The position numbers were made by a program, and so were the translations under genes. From Gemmataceae bacterium (GTDB lineage: Bacteria > Planctomycetota > Planctomycetia > Gemmatales > Gemmataceae): DNA of 64,000 bases. Location of the stretch: assembly GCA_019748295.1 (NCBI GenBank), contig JAIEPT010000063.1:47090-111089 (forward strand). Reading direction: 5' to 3'. Position 1 is the stretch's first letter; each line of letters opens with the position of its first letter. Shown here in pieces: positions 1-9,624 of this stretch. Under the pieces are notes generated by a model. It was not told the origin of the DNA. It was given only the letters and a program-made list of their open reading frames with translations, and ran no database searches.

Positions 1-2
1 TC

Positions 3-713
3 GACGAACGGCAATCCCTGCTCGCGCAGGCCAATCGCCATTTGGACCGCGTGGCCCGAACTGCCGCCACGGCCGATTTCGACGACAAGACCCGGCAAGC
101 GCTTGACCTCATGACCGCCCACGGCATTCGCCGCGCGTTCGATCTCAATCAAGAACCCGCTCGCCATCGCGATCGCTACGGTCGGCATCGTTTCGGGCAG
201 AGCGTGCTCCTCGCCCGCCGGCTTGTGGAAGCGGGCGTGCCGTTGGTCCAGGTGAATTGGACGCGGATCAATCCGGAAGTGCCGAATCAGGGAACATGGG
301 ACACCCATTCCAAGAATGCCGAGACCCTGGAGAAATGGCTGATGCCGATGATGGACGCCGCCGTCGCCAGTTTGATGGACGACCTCGCCGTCCGCGGCAT
401 GCTCGACGACACTCTCGTTTACTGGATGGGAGAGTTCGGTCGAACGCCGAAGCACAATGGAGCAGCGGGCCGTGATCACTGGGGTTCCGTTTTCTCTCTC
501 GCCATGGCAGGCGCCGGCTTGCAGCCGGGCGCAGTCCACGGCTCCTCCGATTCGATCGGCGCCTACCCGCGTGACGGCATGGTCCGTCCGGAAGAGTTGA
601 ACGCCACCATCATGCACCTCATGGGCATCGACCACGCTGCGGAGATCCAAGACCAGGTAGGCCGCGTCGGCGTTCTCAGCCGCGGCGAACCGATCCGCGC
701 GATCCAGCGATGA
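3..713 (+). CDS. DUF1501 family protein, C-terminal part (5' end outside window)
   Basis: The reading frame is open from the first bases of the window, so the gene starts upstream. The visible ~236 residues match the C-terminal half of DUF1501 proteins, a sulfatase/phosphatase-fold family expanded in planctomycetes. Landmarks are the segment FGQSVLLARRLVEAG, a GTWDTHSKN segment, WMGEFGRTP and GRDHWGSVFSLAMAGAG. The same landmarks recur in the two complete paralogues at 13.9 and 60.7 kb. The protein ends at TGA 711-713. These proteins usually carry a Tat-type signal and are thought to act outside the cytoplasm; that part is off-window here. The catalytic role of the family is not established. 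Confidence 0.9.
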   Translation, partial: DERQSLLAQANRHLDRVARTAATADFDDKTRQALDLMTAHGIRRAFDLNQEPARHRDRYGRHRFGQSVLLARRLVEAGVPLVQVNWTRINPEVPNQGTWDTHSKNAETLEKWLMPMMDAAVASLMDDLAVRGMLDDTLVYWMGEFGRTPKHNGAAGRDHWGSVFSLAMAGAGLQPGAVHGSSDSIGAYPRDGMVRPEELNATIMHLMGIDHAAEIQDQVGRVGVLSRGEPIRAIQR

Positions 714-864
714 GCGCGAGGAAGAGAACGCTTAGCCACCTATTTCAACGCCCAGAACCCCGATCTGCAAAGCACCCGAATCGCGACTCCGCCGACACCT
801 GCCGCAACGGCAATCGCCGCGTGGTTCCGTGCGGGTTCTTTCGTCTACTTGTCGCTCCCGACGG

Positions 865-882
865 GTGAGTGTATGCTCACTC
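865..882. promoter_or_regulatory. Candidate TetR operator (overlapping inverted repeats)
   Basis: Two overlapping inverted repeats lie just upstream of the TetR-family gene: GTGAG-N6-CTCAC at 865-880 and GAGTG-N6-CACTC at 867-882. The size and symmetry resemble TetR-family operators, and the position fits autorepression. Binding is inferred from symmetry and location only. Confidence 0.4.
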
Positions 883-896
883 CGAAGTTGTGGAGC

Positions 897-1592
897 ATGT
901 CGCCGATGAAGACACCTGCCAAATTGACTGGTGACCAGCGACGCGCGGCGATCTTGCTCGCCGTTCGCCAGGTCTTTGCGGAGAAGGGATTCGACGGGGT
1001 CACGACCCGTGAGTTGGCGGAAGCAGCCGGCGTGTCCGAAGCGCTTCTTTTCAAGCATTTTCCGAACAAGGAAGCCATCTACAGCGCGATGCAGGACAGT
1101 TGCTGCACCGATGAGGATCGCGAACTGTACGAGCGGCTGCAATCGCTTCCCCCCTCGGCTTCGACGCTTGTTTTGCTGGTTCACTACCTCGTGACCCGAG
1201 TGGTGCGCGATCGGCCTGTCGAGGAAGAGGCGGCCGTGATTGGGCGGCTGATGTTGCGTAGTTTGGCGGGGGATGGGCACTTTTCTCGCATGCTCTATCG
1301 CTGTGCGGCGGAGAAGTGGGCGCCGAAGGTTGCGGCCTGCCTCAAGTCGGCGGCGCGCGAAGGCAAGTTGGTGGGCAAGGAAGGCAACGCGAACCTCGGG
1401 GCGTGGCTCGCGCACCATCTCGCGATGGCCATCATGTTTCATGAATGTCCGGACGATGCCGTCGTCGCTTACGGCGTCTCTCGCCGCAAGTTGAGCGAGC
1501 AGGCGGTCCGTTTCATCTTGCGGGGCCTAGGCCTCAAAGAGACGGTCATCGACGAACTTTACAACCCGAAGGCTCTCTCCCTCTTCGAGTAA
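897..1592 (+). CDS. TetR/AcrR family transcriptional regulator
   Basis: A 231-residue regulator with an N-terminal helix-turn-helix: the stretch GFDGVTTRELAEAAGVSEAL and the following LFKHFPNKEAIY are the TetR signature. The C-terminal ~150 residues are the ligand/dimerisation domain. It lies directly upstream of, and co-directional with, an RND adaptor and pump, so it probably represses that efflux operon and itself. I chose ATG 897. ATG 906 is also possible, and starts at 849 or 873 would place the candidate operator inside the coding region. No strong ribosome-binding site decides the start. Confidence 0.88.
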   Translation: MSPMKTPAKLTGDQRRAAILLAVRQVFAEKGFDGVTTRELAEAAGVSEALLFKHFPNKEAIYSAMQDSCCTDEDRELYERLQSLPPSASTLVLLVHYLVTRVVRDRPVEEEAAVIGRLMLRSLAGDGHFSRMLYRCAAEKWAPKVAACLKSAAREGKLVGKEGNANLGAWLAHHLAMAIMFHECPDDAVVAYGVSRRKLSEQAVRFILRGLGLKETVIDELYNPKALSLFE

Positions 1593-1657
1593 CATCTTGG
1601 AAACCAAGTCAGTGAGTGCCCACTTCGATTCTTCGCAATTTGGTCGAAAGGAGGCGG

Positions 1658-2881
1658 ATGGTGATAGCAGACTTCCAAATGCCGTGGCGCGGCTGGCTGA
1701 TGTTGGTCAGCGCTTTGTTGATCGGCTGCAAGGGAAGCGACGTCGAATTTCCCACTCCGCCGCCGCCCGTTGTGACCGTTGCGACGCCGCTGGTGCGCGA
1801 CGTGATCGACACCTCCGAATTCACGGGGCGTACGGCCGCCGTCGAGTCGGTGAAGGTGCGGGCGCGTGTCTTCGGGCATCTGCAGAAGATCGGCTTCACC
1901 GAAGGCGCCGAGGTGAAGAAGGGGGATCTCCTCTATGTCATCGATCCTCGCCCCTTTCAAGCCACTTTATCGCGAGCGGAAGCTGAATTTGCGCAGGCGG
2001 AAGCTCGTCTCAACCGTATCACGGCCGACTATGGCCGTGCGGCATCGCTAAGCTCAACTCGCGCGATCAGTCGCGAGGAATTCGAAAAGGTGTCGTTCGA
2101 GCAGGCGGAGGCGAAGGCCGCGGTTCGCAGTTCTCAGGCGGCGGTCGATACGGCGAAGCTGAATCTCGAATATTCCGAAGTCCGCGCTCCTATCAACGGG
2201 CAGATCGGCAAAACGATGGTGACCGTCGGCAACCTCATCGAATCGGGCGAGATGGGGGGCACGCTGCTGACCAACATCGTCTCGCTGACGCCGATGTACG
2301 TCTACTTCGACGTCGATGATCAGACCTACATCCGCATCAAGCCGCTCTTCGACGCCAGCAAACGCGACTCGCAGGGGGTCGGCATGCCGCCGATCCGGCT
2401 CGGCATCGCGGGCGAAACGGGCTTTCCGCATCAGGCTTCGATCGACTTCGTCGATAACCAAGTCGATCCCGGCACCGGCACGCTCCGGATGCGGGCCGTC
2501 TCTTCGAATAAAGATCGCAGGCTGACGCCTGGCTTCTTTGCCCGCGTTCAGGTTCCGCTCGGTACTCCGCATCGTGCAATTCTGGTCACGGAGCGAGCAG
2601 TCGAGACGGACCAGGGCCAGAAGGTTCTTTATGTCGTCGGCAAGGACAATATCGTCGAAAAACGCCTTGTAAGGCTTGGCCGACTGCACGATGGACTACG
2701 TGAAGTTCTTGAAGGCATTCAGGCCAACGACAAGGTGATCATCAACGGCTTGCAACTGATTCGCCCCGGCGTCCCCTGCGATCCGAAGCGGGTCGAGATG
2801 CCGGAGCTTCGCGACGGTCGGCAGATACCGACTCCGGCGGCGGCGCCGAACGCGAACGGCGCCCCGGCGACCAAGCCTTAA
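1658..2881 (+). CDS. RND efflux periplasmic adaptor (HlyD/AcrA family)
   Basis: A 407-residue membrane-fusion protein that would link the downstream RND pump to an outer-membrane channel. The N-terminus has a hydrophobic segment ending in a lipobox-like LIGC (Cys24), so a lipoprotein is likely. It is followed by a Pro-rich stretch, split lipoyl/barrel-sandwich halves (near EGAEVKKGDLLYVIDPRPF and YSEVRAPINGQIGKTMVTVG), a helical hairpin rich in Ala/Glu, and a beta-barrel domain (VDPGTGTLRMRA). A good Shine-Dalgarno (AAGGAGG, 1648-1654) precedes ATG 1658. GTG 1661 has better spacing and is an alternative. The gene sits between the TetR regulator and the pump gene. Confidence 0.92.
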   Translation: MVIADFQMPWRGWLMLVSALLIGCKGSDVEFPTPPPPVVTVATPLVRDVIDTSEFTGRTAAVESVKVRARVFGHLQKIGFTEGAEVKKGDLLYVIDPRPFQATLSRAEAEFAQAEARLNRITADYGRAASLSSTRAISREEFEKVSFEQAEAKAAVRSSQAAVDTAKLNLEYSEVRAPINGQIGKTMVTVGNLIESGEMGGTLLTNIVSLTPMYVYFDVDDQTYIRIKPLFDASKRDSQGVGMPPIRLGIAGETGFPHQASIDFVDNQVDPGTGTLRMRAVSSNKDRRLTPGFFARVQVPLGTPHRAILVTERAVETDQGQKVLYVVGKDNIVEKRLVRLGRLHDGLREVLEGIQANDKVIINGLQLIRPGVPCDPKRVEMPELRDGRQIPTPAAAPNANGAPATKP

Positions 2882-2883
2882 GC

Positions 2884-2986
2884 TCCCTTTGTCTCGGGGA
2901 GAGGGTTGGGGTGAGGGTGCCTTTTCTCGCGTGACGCCACGTCGCGCGCCCTCACCCCCGGCCCCTCTCCCGGAGGGAGAGGGGAG
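2884..2986. repeat. R3 intergenic palindromic repeat (CCCTCTCCC type)
   Basis: An imperfect inverted repeat between adaptor and pump genes, pairing a GGGGAGAGGG...GGTGAGGG arm with CCCTCACC...CCCTCTCCC, plus a small CTCTCCCGGAGGGAGAG hairpin. Related elements occur at 10371-10392, 19799-19834, 23521-23683 and 46944-46982. Confidence 0.8.
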
Positions 2987-3022
2987 AAATGCAAGTGCCG
3001 CTCGCTTTAACAGGAGACCGAC

Positions 3023-6000
3023 GTGCTCGCAAGGTTCTTCATCGATCGTCCGGTCTTCGCGTGGGTCATCTCGATCATCATCGTGCTGATCGGCATCATC
3101 TCGCTGGTGGGCCTGCCGGTCGCGCAGTATCCGGAGATCACGCCTCCCACCATCCAGGTGAGTTGCAGCTACCCCGGCGCCAACGCGCAGGTGGTGGCCG
3201 ACACCGTGGCCGCGCCGATCGAGCAGCAGATCAACGGCGTGGAAAACATGATGTACATGTCGTCGCAATCGAACAACGACGGCTCGTACAGCCTTACGGT
3301 CACATTCAAGCTCGGCGTCGATCTGGATGCCGCTCAGGTGCAGGTGCAGAATCGCGTCAACCAGGCGATTCCGCTTCTGCCTGACGTTGTGAAGTCCACC
3401 GGCGTGCTCGTGAAGAAGCAATCGCCCAGCATCCTGCTCGTGGTCAATGTCTACTCCGATCCCGATCCGGTCACGAAGAAGCCAAGCTTCGATCAGCTCT
3501 ACCTCAGCAACTACGCCACGCTTCAGATCAAAGACGCGCTGGCCCGTGTCGAGGGCGTCGGCGACGTCATCATTTTCGGCCAGCAAGACTACAGCATGCG
3601 CGTTTGGCTCGACCCGGATAAGCTTGCTTCTCGCAACCTAACGGCCGGCGATGTGCTTCGCGTCCTCCGCGAGCAGAACGTGCAGGTTGCCGCCGGGCAG
3701 CTCGGACAGCCGCCCGTTCCCGCAGGCCTCGATTTTCAGTTCATCCTCGGGGCTCAGGGCCGACTCGCCGATCCTGAGCAATTCGCGAATATCGTGCTGA
3801 AAACCGGGACTGCGGGCGAAGTGACTTATCTGAAGGACGTGAGCCGATCCGAACTCGGCGCCCGCAGCGAGACGACGTTGTCTCGCTTGGATGGAACGCC
3901 CTCCGTGGGCCTTGCGATCTTTCAGCTCCCCTCGGCCAATGCGCTCGACACCGCGGATCGCGTGCGGTCCAAGATGCGCGAATTGCAGTCCCGTTTTCCG
4001 GACAAGCTCAAGCAGGCGATCATCTACGATGTGACGCCGTTCATCCGCGAATCGGTGGACGAAGTGTTCCACACGCTGCGCGACGCGGTGATTCTCGTCG
4101 CCATCGTCGTCTTGCTCTTCTTGCAGGATTGGAAAGCGGTGATGCTGCCGCTCATCGACGTGGGCGTGTCGCTCGTGGGCACGTTCGCGGTCATGAAGTT
4201 AATGGGCTTCACGCTCAACAATCTCACCCTCTTTGGATTGGTCTTGGCCATCGGCATCGTCGTGGACGACGCCATCGTCGTGCTTGAGAACATCGAGCGC
4301 TGGCTGGCCAAAGGCCTGGGAGTGCGCGATGCGACCATCAAGGCGATGGACGAGATCACGGGGCCGATCATCGCGATCACCCTTGTGCTTAGCGCGGTGT
4401 TCTTGCCGAGTGCGTTTCTCGGCGGCATCACGGGCCAATTTTTCCGGCAATTCGCGCTGACCATCAGCGCATCGATGATCATCTCGGCCATCAACGCGAT
4501 GACGCTGACCCCGGCGCGTGCGACGGCGATCTTCGGCGGCCGCAAGTTCAGCGGACATGGCCACGGCCATGACGAGGGACGCGAAGCATTGCCCTGGTGG
4601 ATCTTCGGCATTATCGGCGGCCTGATCACGATGAACCTGCTTTGGCCCATGGTGGCATCCCATTTCCATTACGAGGAACTCGCTGCCGATCTCGACCCGG
4701 GCGCCCTGCGGATCCTGGTCGTCAAGCATGCGATCAACCTCCTCACGTTCCTGCCAGGCGCGATTGCCGGCGGGATTCTCGGCTGGATCGTCATTCGCCC
4801 GGCGAACTGGCTGCTCGCTCAGTTCTTCCGCGGATTCAACCGCTTCTTCGACTGGGTGACGAACGCCTATGGACGAGTCGTCGCATGGAGCCTGCGGTTG
4901 TCGCTGATCGTGCTGCTGATCTACGGCGGCTTGCTTGGTCTCACCTACCTGGGCTTCGTCCGTCTCCCATCGGGATTCATCCCGAATCAGGACAAGGGCT
5001 ACCTGATCGCGAATGTGCAGCTTCCCGATGCCGCATCGCTGGAGCGGTCGGTGGAGACGATGGATAGGATCCGCGAGATCGTGCTCGAAACGCCCGGCGT
5101 CGCTCACATGATCGACATCCCCGGCATGTCGTTCGTCATGAACGGCAATGCCTCGAACTTCGGCTCGATCTTCGTCATCCTCAAGCCGTTCCATGAGCGT
5201 CGATCGCCTGAGATGTATTCGGAAGCGATCGCCAACACGCTGCGCATGCGCGTCATGAGCGAGATTCAGCAGGCCCAGGTGCTCGTTTTCGGCGCCCCCG
5301 CGGTCGATGGCCTGGGCAATGCGGGCGGGTTCACGCTCATGCTGGAGCAGACCGGCAACGTCGATCTGCCGGCGCTCGAAATGCAGACGATGAAGCTCAG
5401 CGAGCAGGCGAGCAAGTTGCCTGGCTTCATCGGCATGTTCAGCAGCTTCCGCGCGAGCACTCCGCAATTGTTCGTGGACGTCGATCGCGTGAAGTGCAAG
5501 ACGATGAAGGTGGAACTCAACGAAGTCTTCGAGACGCTGCAGGTGTTCCTCGGGGGCTACTACGTCAACGACTTCAACCGCTTCGGCCGAACCTGGCAAG
5601 TGAACGTGCAGGCCGACGCGCCGTTCCGCGTGACGGCGGACAAGGTGCGCCAATTCCGGGTCCGCAACGCTAGCGGCGAAATGGTTCCGCTCGGATCCCT
5701 GGCCACCGTTCGCGACGAAGTGGGGCCCGTGTTCGTGCTCCGTTACAACATGTTCCCCGCGACGGCGGTCAACGGCATCACGCTGCCCGGCGTCAGCACC
5801 GGCACCGTGATCGACACGATCGAAAAACTGTGCGATCGCGAGCTGTCGCGCGGCATGGCGTATGAATGGAGCGGGCTCACCTATATGCAGCGCGATGCGC
5901 TGCGCACGGAGTCGCTGAAGGATCTTCTGCAGAACCCCTTCACCGCGTTCGTCGGCGCCGTCGTCCTCGTGTTCCTCGTGCTGTCGGCCCTGTACGAAAG

Positions 6001-6496
6001 CTGGTCGTTGCCGTTCTCGGTCGTGCTTGTGGTGCCGATGTGCTTGCTTTGCGCTCTGGCAGGCATCTTCGTGGCGCAAATGGACCTGAACATCTTCGTG
6101 CAGGTGGGCTTCGTCGTGCTCGTCGGTCTGGCGAGCAAGAATGCGATCCTCATCGTCGAGTTCGCTCGCGATCGGCAGGCGGAAGGAGCAAGCCTGTTCG
6201 ATGCAACCGTCGAGGCGGCACGCGTCCGTCTGCGGCCCATCATCATGACGTCGTTCGCCTTCATCCTGGGCGTCGTGCCTTTGGTGCTCTCGAAGGGGGC
6301 CGGGGCGGAGATGCGGCGGACGCTGGGCGCCGCAGTCTTTTCGGGGATGCTGGGCGTCACCCTCTTCGGCATTTTCCTGACGCCGGTCTTCTACTACGTG
6401 GTCCGGTATTTCGTGAAAGTACCCCGCCGGCCGCCTATCTCAAGTGATGCGCTCATCACTGTGCGTGATTCGGCTCTATCCAATGTGCAAAGATAA
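3023..6496 (+). CDS. RND multidrug efflux pump, HAE1/AcrB type
   Basis: A 1157-residue inner-membrane proton-driven transporter. The N-terminus MLARFFIDRPVFAWVISIII is the classic first transmembrane helix. Motifs such as GLVLAIGIVVDDAIVVLENI in the TM4 region (the Asp pair is the proton relay) and the repeat GFVVLVGLASKNAILIVEFA in TM10 identify the family. GTG 3023 has a good ribosome-binding site (AGGAG). It is ~110 residues longer than typical AcrB. The extra length falls between TM6 and TM7 (about residues 505-620) and contains a His-rich stretch and two to three added hydrophobic segments. No outer-membrane factor gene follows in this window. Confidence 0.95.
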   Translation: MLARFFIDRPVFAWVISIIIVLIGIISLVGLPVAQYPEITPPTIQVSCSYPGANAQVVADTVAAPIEQQINGVENMMYMSSQSNNDGSYSLTVTFKLGVDLDAAQVQVQNRVNQAIPLLPDVVKSTGVLVKKQSPSILLVVNVYSDPDPVTKKPSFDQLYLSNYATLQIKDALARVEGVGDVIIFGQQDYSMRVWLDPDKLASRNLTAGDVLRVLREQNVQVAAGQLGQPPVPAGLDFQFILGAQGRLADPEQFANIVLKTGTAGEVTYLKDVSRSELGARSETTLSRLDGTPSVGLAIFQLPSANALDTADRVRSKMRELQSRFPDKLKQAIIYDVTPFIRESVDEVFHTLRDAVILVAIVVLLFLQDWKAVMLPLIDVGVSLVGTFAVMKLMGFTLNNLTLFGLVLAIGIVVDDAIVVLENIERWLAKGLGVRDATIKAMDEITGPIIAITLVLSAVFLPSAFLGGITGQFFRQFALTISASMIISAINAMTLTPARATAIFGGRKFSGHGHGHDEGREALPWWIFGIIGGLITMNLLWPMVASHFHYEELAADLDPGALRILVVKHAINLLTFLPGAIAGGILGWIVIRPANWLLAQFFRGFNRFFDWVTNAYGRVVAWSLRLSLIVLLIYGGLLGLTYLGFVRLPSGFIPNQDKGYLIANVQLPDAASLERSVETMDRIREIVLETPGVAHMIDIPGMSFVMNGNASNFGSIFVILKPFHERRSPEMYSEAIANTLRMRVMSEIQQAQVLVFGAPAVDGLGNAGGFTLMLEQTGNVDLPALEMQTMKLSEQASKLPGFIGMFSSFRASTPQLFVDVDRVKCKTMKVELNEVFETLQVFLGGYYVNDFNRFGRTWQVNVQADAPFRVTADKVRQFRVRNASGEMVPLGSLATVRDEVGPVFVLRYNMFPATAVNGITLPGVSTGTVIDTIEKLCDRELSRGMAYEWSGLTYMQRDALRTESLKDLLQNPFTAFVGAVVLVFLVLSALYESWSLPFSVVLVVPMCLLCALAGIFVAQMDLNIFVQVGFVVLVGLASKNAILIVEFARDRQAEGASLFDATVEAARVRLRPIIMTSFAFILGVVPLVLSKGAGAEMRRTLGAAVFSGMLGVTLFGIFLTPVFYYVVRYFVKVPRRPPISSDALITVRDSALSNVQR

Positions 6497-6564
6497 GCAC
6501 TGTTTGATGTTTCGAACGGTTAAGCACACGGTTGTCGTGCCATGCGTCCCACCCGAATCCGACC

Positions 6565-7887
6565 TCAGCTCACCGAAGCGCCCGCGAGGTAGCCGCGGAG
6601 TTCGCAGAAGATTTGGCTGCAGCGCTCTCGCCATCCGCTGTTATGCAGCGCTTTGCGGTCCGGCGACGTCATGACTGCGGTGATGGCGAGGTGATTCGCG
6701 TTCTTCGGATCCTTCCGCTCCATGCGCAGTTCAAGGTCGATGTCGGCATACTTCCGACGCAGACCGAACCACGACGACTCAGTGCCGGGCCCGATGCGCA
6801 CGACGATCCGACCCGGGACGCTTTCAAGGACAGACCCGGAAATGTCTTGCACGAAATAACGAAGCTTGTGCGTCGCGATCGCATCCGGCATCCAGGCTTC
6901 CATGCGGAAGACGACGGAATTGGGATCCACCGGTTCATGATCGGCCGGCGTTTCGGGAAGATGTTGCTCGAGTGGAGTGTCGAGCGTTTCGCGAAAGGCC
7001 TGGTGTTCGGCGGTATCCCATGAAGCGTGCAACGCTTCGCGAAACATCAAGGCAAGGTCACGAGCACATCCGGGACGTTCGTTCGGCATCTTGGACAAGC
7101 AACTCATCACCACCTGCTCGACCTCGACCGACACGGAGTCGGCGATGCCCATCTCCTCGAAGGTCGGAGGCGGCTCGGTGGCGTGGGCGATCAACACATC
7201 CATCGCGTCTTCGCGGTTGAACGGCAATCGCCCCGTGAGCAGTTCGAAAAGAATGACGCCCACGCTGTAGATATCGCAGGAGTAGGTCACATCCTCGCCG
7301 CGAATCTGTTCCGGCGAGATGTAACCCGGAGTGCCGACGGCGAAGTCGGTTCCGGTGTCCGTGGTCTTGTGATACATCGCCATGCCGCTGGAATCTTCCA
7401 CCAGCTTGGCGAGACCGAAATCCATCACCTTGATTTTTTCATAGGGAGTTTCCGGATCCACCACCATGAGATTGCTCGGCTTCAGATCGCGATGGGCGAT
7501 TCCTTGATCGTGAGCCGCTTGCAGGGCCTCGCACAGCTGATCGAGCAGACGGGCGATGCGCGGCGGGTTGAGCCGTTTGTTCTTTTTGAGAAGCTCATCC
7601 AGGGAAATTCCCTTGATGTACTCCATGACGATGCAGGGGCCGTGCGGATCGTTGAGCGAGGCGTCGTAAAGGGTGACGGCGAAGGGATGTTGGAAGCGGG
7701 CCATCAGCAGCGTTTCGCGCTGAAAGCGTTCGTGGAACTTGGGATCTGCCGCGATGTGGTCATGCATGACCTTGACGACGACCTGTCGTCCAAGATCGAT
7801 CTGACGAGCGAGATAGACGCGTCCCATGCCCCCTTCGCCGAGGAGCCGGAGCGGTTCGTACCTGCCCAGAAAAATGCGGCCAGCCAT
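6565..7887 (-). CDS. Serine/threonine protein kinase (Hanks type)
   Basis: A 440-residue protein with a complete N-terminal kinase domain: glycine loop GEGGMGRVY (17-25), Lys39, catalytic HRDLKPSN (His132-Asp134), DFGLA (156-160) and GTPGYISPEQ. The family phosphorylates Ser/Thr on proteins. After the kinase domain (to about residue 285) come ~150 residues with no domain I recognise. No transmembrane helix or PASTA repeats are visible, so it is probably cytosolic. It converges on the RND pump gene, with no link between them. Planctomycetes carry many such kinases, and the substrate cannot be inferred. Confidence 0.93.
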   Translation of the reverse strand: MAGRIFLGRYEPLRLLGEGGMGRVYLARQIDLGRQVVVKVMHDHIAADPKFHERFQRETLLMARFQHPFAVTLYDASLNDPHGPCIVMEYIKGISLDELLKKNKRLNPPRIARLLDQLCEALQAAHDQGIAHRDLKPSNLMVVDPETPYEKIKVMDFGLAKLVEDSSGMAMYHKTTDTGTDFAVGTPGYISPEQIRGEDVTYSCDIYSVGVILFELLTGRLPFNREDAMDVLIAHATEPPPTFEEMGIADSVSVEVEQVVMSCLSKMPNERPGCARDLALMFREALHASWDTAEHQAFRETLDTPLEQHLPETPADHEPVDPNSVVFRMEAWMPDAIATHKLRYFVQDISGSVLESVPGRIVVRIGPGTESSWFGLRRKYADIDLELRMERKDPKNANHLAITAVMTSPDRKALHNSGWRERCSQIFCELRGYLAGASVS

Positions 7888-8013
7888 GAGCGACCTTCCA
7901 CGCCGGAAAGCGCGAATCCTTGGAACCTTCGCCCAACTCTAGGTCACGAAGCCGAAGCAGGTGGGGAAACAGGCGTGATTTTTTCTGAAGGGCCGTACAT
8001 TCCCGATACGCCC

Positions 8014-8103
8014 GTTTAGCCGCCGCTCTTGGAGCGGCGTGGACAGTATCCCCGGATCGCGTGGCATGAAGTCCGCTCCGCTCCGAGAGCGGCGGCTAAT
8101 CGG
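8014..8103. repeat. R7 intergenic inverted repeat
   Basis: Left arm 8014-8040 and right arm ~8075-8103 are near-perfect complements (TTAGCCGCCGCTCT core). The element separates the kinase start from the 3' end of the phosphodiesterase gene. A half copy of the same arm is at ~53148-53174, upstream of dnaK. Confidence 0.8.
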
Positions 8104-8104
8104 G

Positions 8105-9505
8105 TCATTCGTTTTCCAGGCCCAGGGCGGACAGGATCAGATTCCTCAGAAACGGCTGACGCACATCGCCTTCCGGCGGTTCCTGCCCATCGGCGATGAA
8201 CAGAGGTGCATCGTTCGGATCGGCGACGCGAAGCCCGTGGCTGCCTTTCACCAGGGATGCATCGAGCGGGGTGAGGTCGAAGCGAGTACGAAACCCCATC
8301 TTTTTCGCCGCCAGCCGCCGGGCCGCCCGCAATTTGGGGAAACGAATAGCGGGGTCGAAGAACAGTTCGCAAGGGTCGTAACCGGGCTTGCGGTGAATAT
8401 CGACCGTGCGGGCGTAATCCGGCGCATGGGCATCGTCGAGCCAAAAGGGATATGCGAACCATGCATTCGGCTTGGATAGCACCACCAGGTCGCCGGCCCG
8501 CGGATGATTGAGGCCAAGCTCCATCCGCTGAAGCCCGGCAAACACGCGTCCCACTCCCGGGATTGTTTCCATCACGTCTCGAACCCGTTGCAGTTCGTCC
8601 GCCGAACGCACGTAGACATGGGCCAGCTGATGGTCGCAAACCGCAAACGCGGCGCTGGCGAAGGTCTCGAGTTGATCGCCGAAAGGGCCGGGCCTGGACT
8701 GCAATAGGCCGGCTTTCGCGAGGTGACGGTTGATGTGGATGGGCGTGTCCACATCCAGGTGCGTGTATTCGTTGACGACCCACACCCGCGCGCCTGCCGC
8801 TTGGGCAGCATCAAGCAACGGAGCACCTGCGGCATCGAGTTCGCCGACGAGTCGTTTCCAATCGCAGCCGCTGGGGCCGAACCGCTGCGTGTCGTAATCA
8901 AGATGCGGCAAGTAAACGAGGGTAAGGTCCGGCGGCCCGCCTTCCGCGGATCGCAGAACCTCGGCCGCACATCTCGCGATCCAGCGTGTGGATCCAAGGC
9001 CTGCCATCGGCCCCCAAAAGGTGGGAAACGGAAAATTGCCGAGCCGTTTCTTGAGGCTGTCGGCCCATTCGGGCGGCGTTGTCTGAATGTCGAACGCCTT
9101 GTTGCCGTCGCTGCCGTAATGCGGCTTCGGCGTCACGGAGAGATCGACGTCCGCCCCCTGATTGAACCACCAGAACAGCTTGGCTGCACGAAACGACGTC
9201 CCCTGCTTCGCCGCACGTCGCTTCGCCGTCGCGTAGACCGGTTCGGCCTGCATCAAGCGATTCGACTGCTGCCAGAATCGCACTTCCATCGTGTCGCGAA
9301 ACAGCCAGCCGTTGCCGACGATGCCGTGATCCTGCGGTAGTTCTCCCGTGAGCATCGACGCCTGCGCCGCGCAGGTGACCGCGGGATACACCTCCTGCAT
9401 CGGCCGACTCCACCCTTTTTGGGCAAGGGCGGAAAGCCGCGGAGCCAGAGCGAGGTGGCGTACGGGAAGGCCGACGGTATTGATGACGACAAGCGGAGCG
9501 GGCAT
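8105..9505 (-). CDS. Alkaline phosphatase-superfamily / nucleotide pyrophosphatase-like protein
   Basis: A 466-residue protein resembling type I phosphodiesterase/nucleotide pyrophosphatase proteins. The N-terminus has a VVINTVGL strand, the region YPAVTCAAQASMLTG with Thr44 at the expected nucleophile position, and DHGIVGNGW. Later Asp/His residues (LDYD, NEYTHLD) fit the two-metal site of the fold. Substrate unknown. ATG 9505 was chosen because the similarity begins there; the frame is open further upstream but unlike the family. It is divergent from the HIT gene, with a 119-bp shared intergenic region. Confidence 0.8.
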   Translation of the reverse strand: MPAPLVVINTVGLPVRHLALAPRLSALAQKGWSRPMQEVYPAVTCAAQASMLTGELPQDHGIVGNGWLFRDTMEVRFWQQSNRLMQAEPVYATAKRRAAKQGTSFRAAKLFWWFNQGADVDLSVTPKPHYGSDGNKAFDIQTTPPEWADSLKKRLGNFPFPTFWGPMAGLGSTRWIARCAAEVLRSAEGGPPDLTLVYLPHLDYDTQRFGPSGCDWKRLVGELDAAGAPLLDAAQAAGARVWVVNEYTHLDVDTPIHINRHLAKAGLLQSRPGPFGDQLETFASAAFAVCDHQLAHVYVRSADELQRVRDVMETIPGVGRVFAGLQRMELGLNHPRAGDLVVLSKPNAWFAYPFWLDDAHAPDYARTVDIHRKPGYDPCELFFDPAIRFPKLRAARRLAAKKMGFRTRFDLTPLDASLVKGSHGLRVADPNDAPLFIADGQEPPEGDVRQPFLRNLILSALGLENE

Positions 9506-9624
9506 CACGTGGCCTCGAAATCGCGGGGCTTCTGTCGTTGTACGAGCGAAAGGCGCACCATTCTTGGCAGCGTTTGAGCGACCATACAATGCAGCTAGAT
9601 GGAACCGGTAACGAGGATCGCATC

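Noticed and set aside
4199..6079. A 626-codon open frame antisense to the RND pump gene
   Set aside because: It mirrors the codon pattern of the pump gene, has His/Arg/Asp-rich composition typical of antisense frames in GC-rich DNA, and resembles no protein family.
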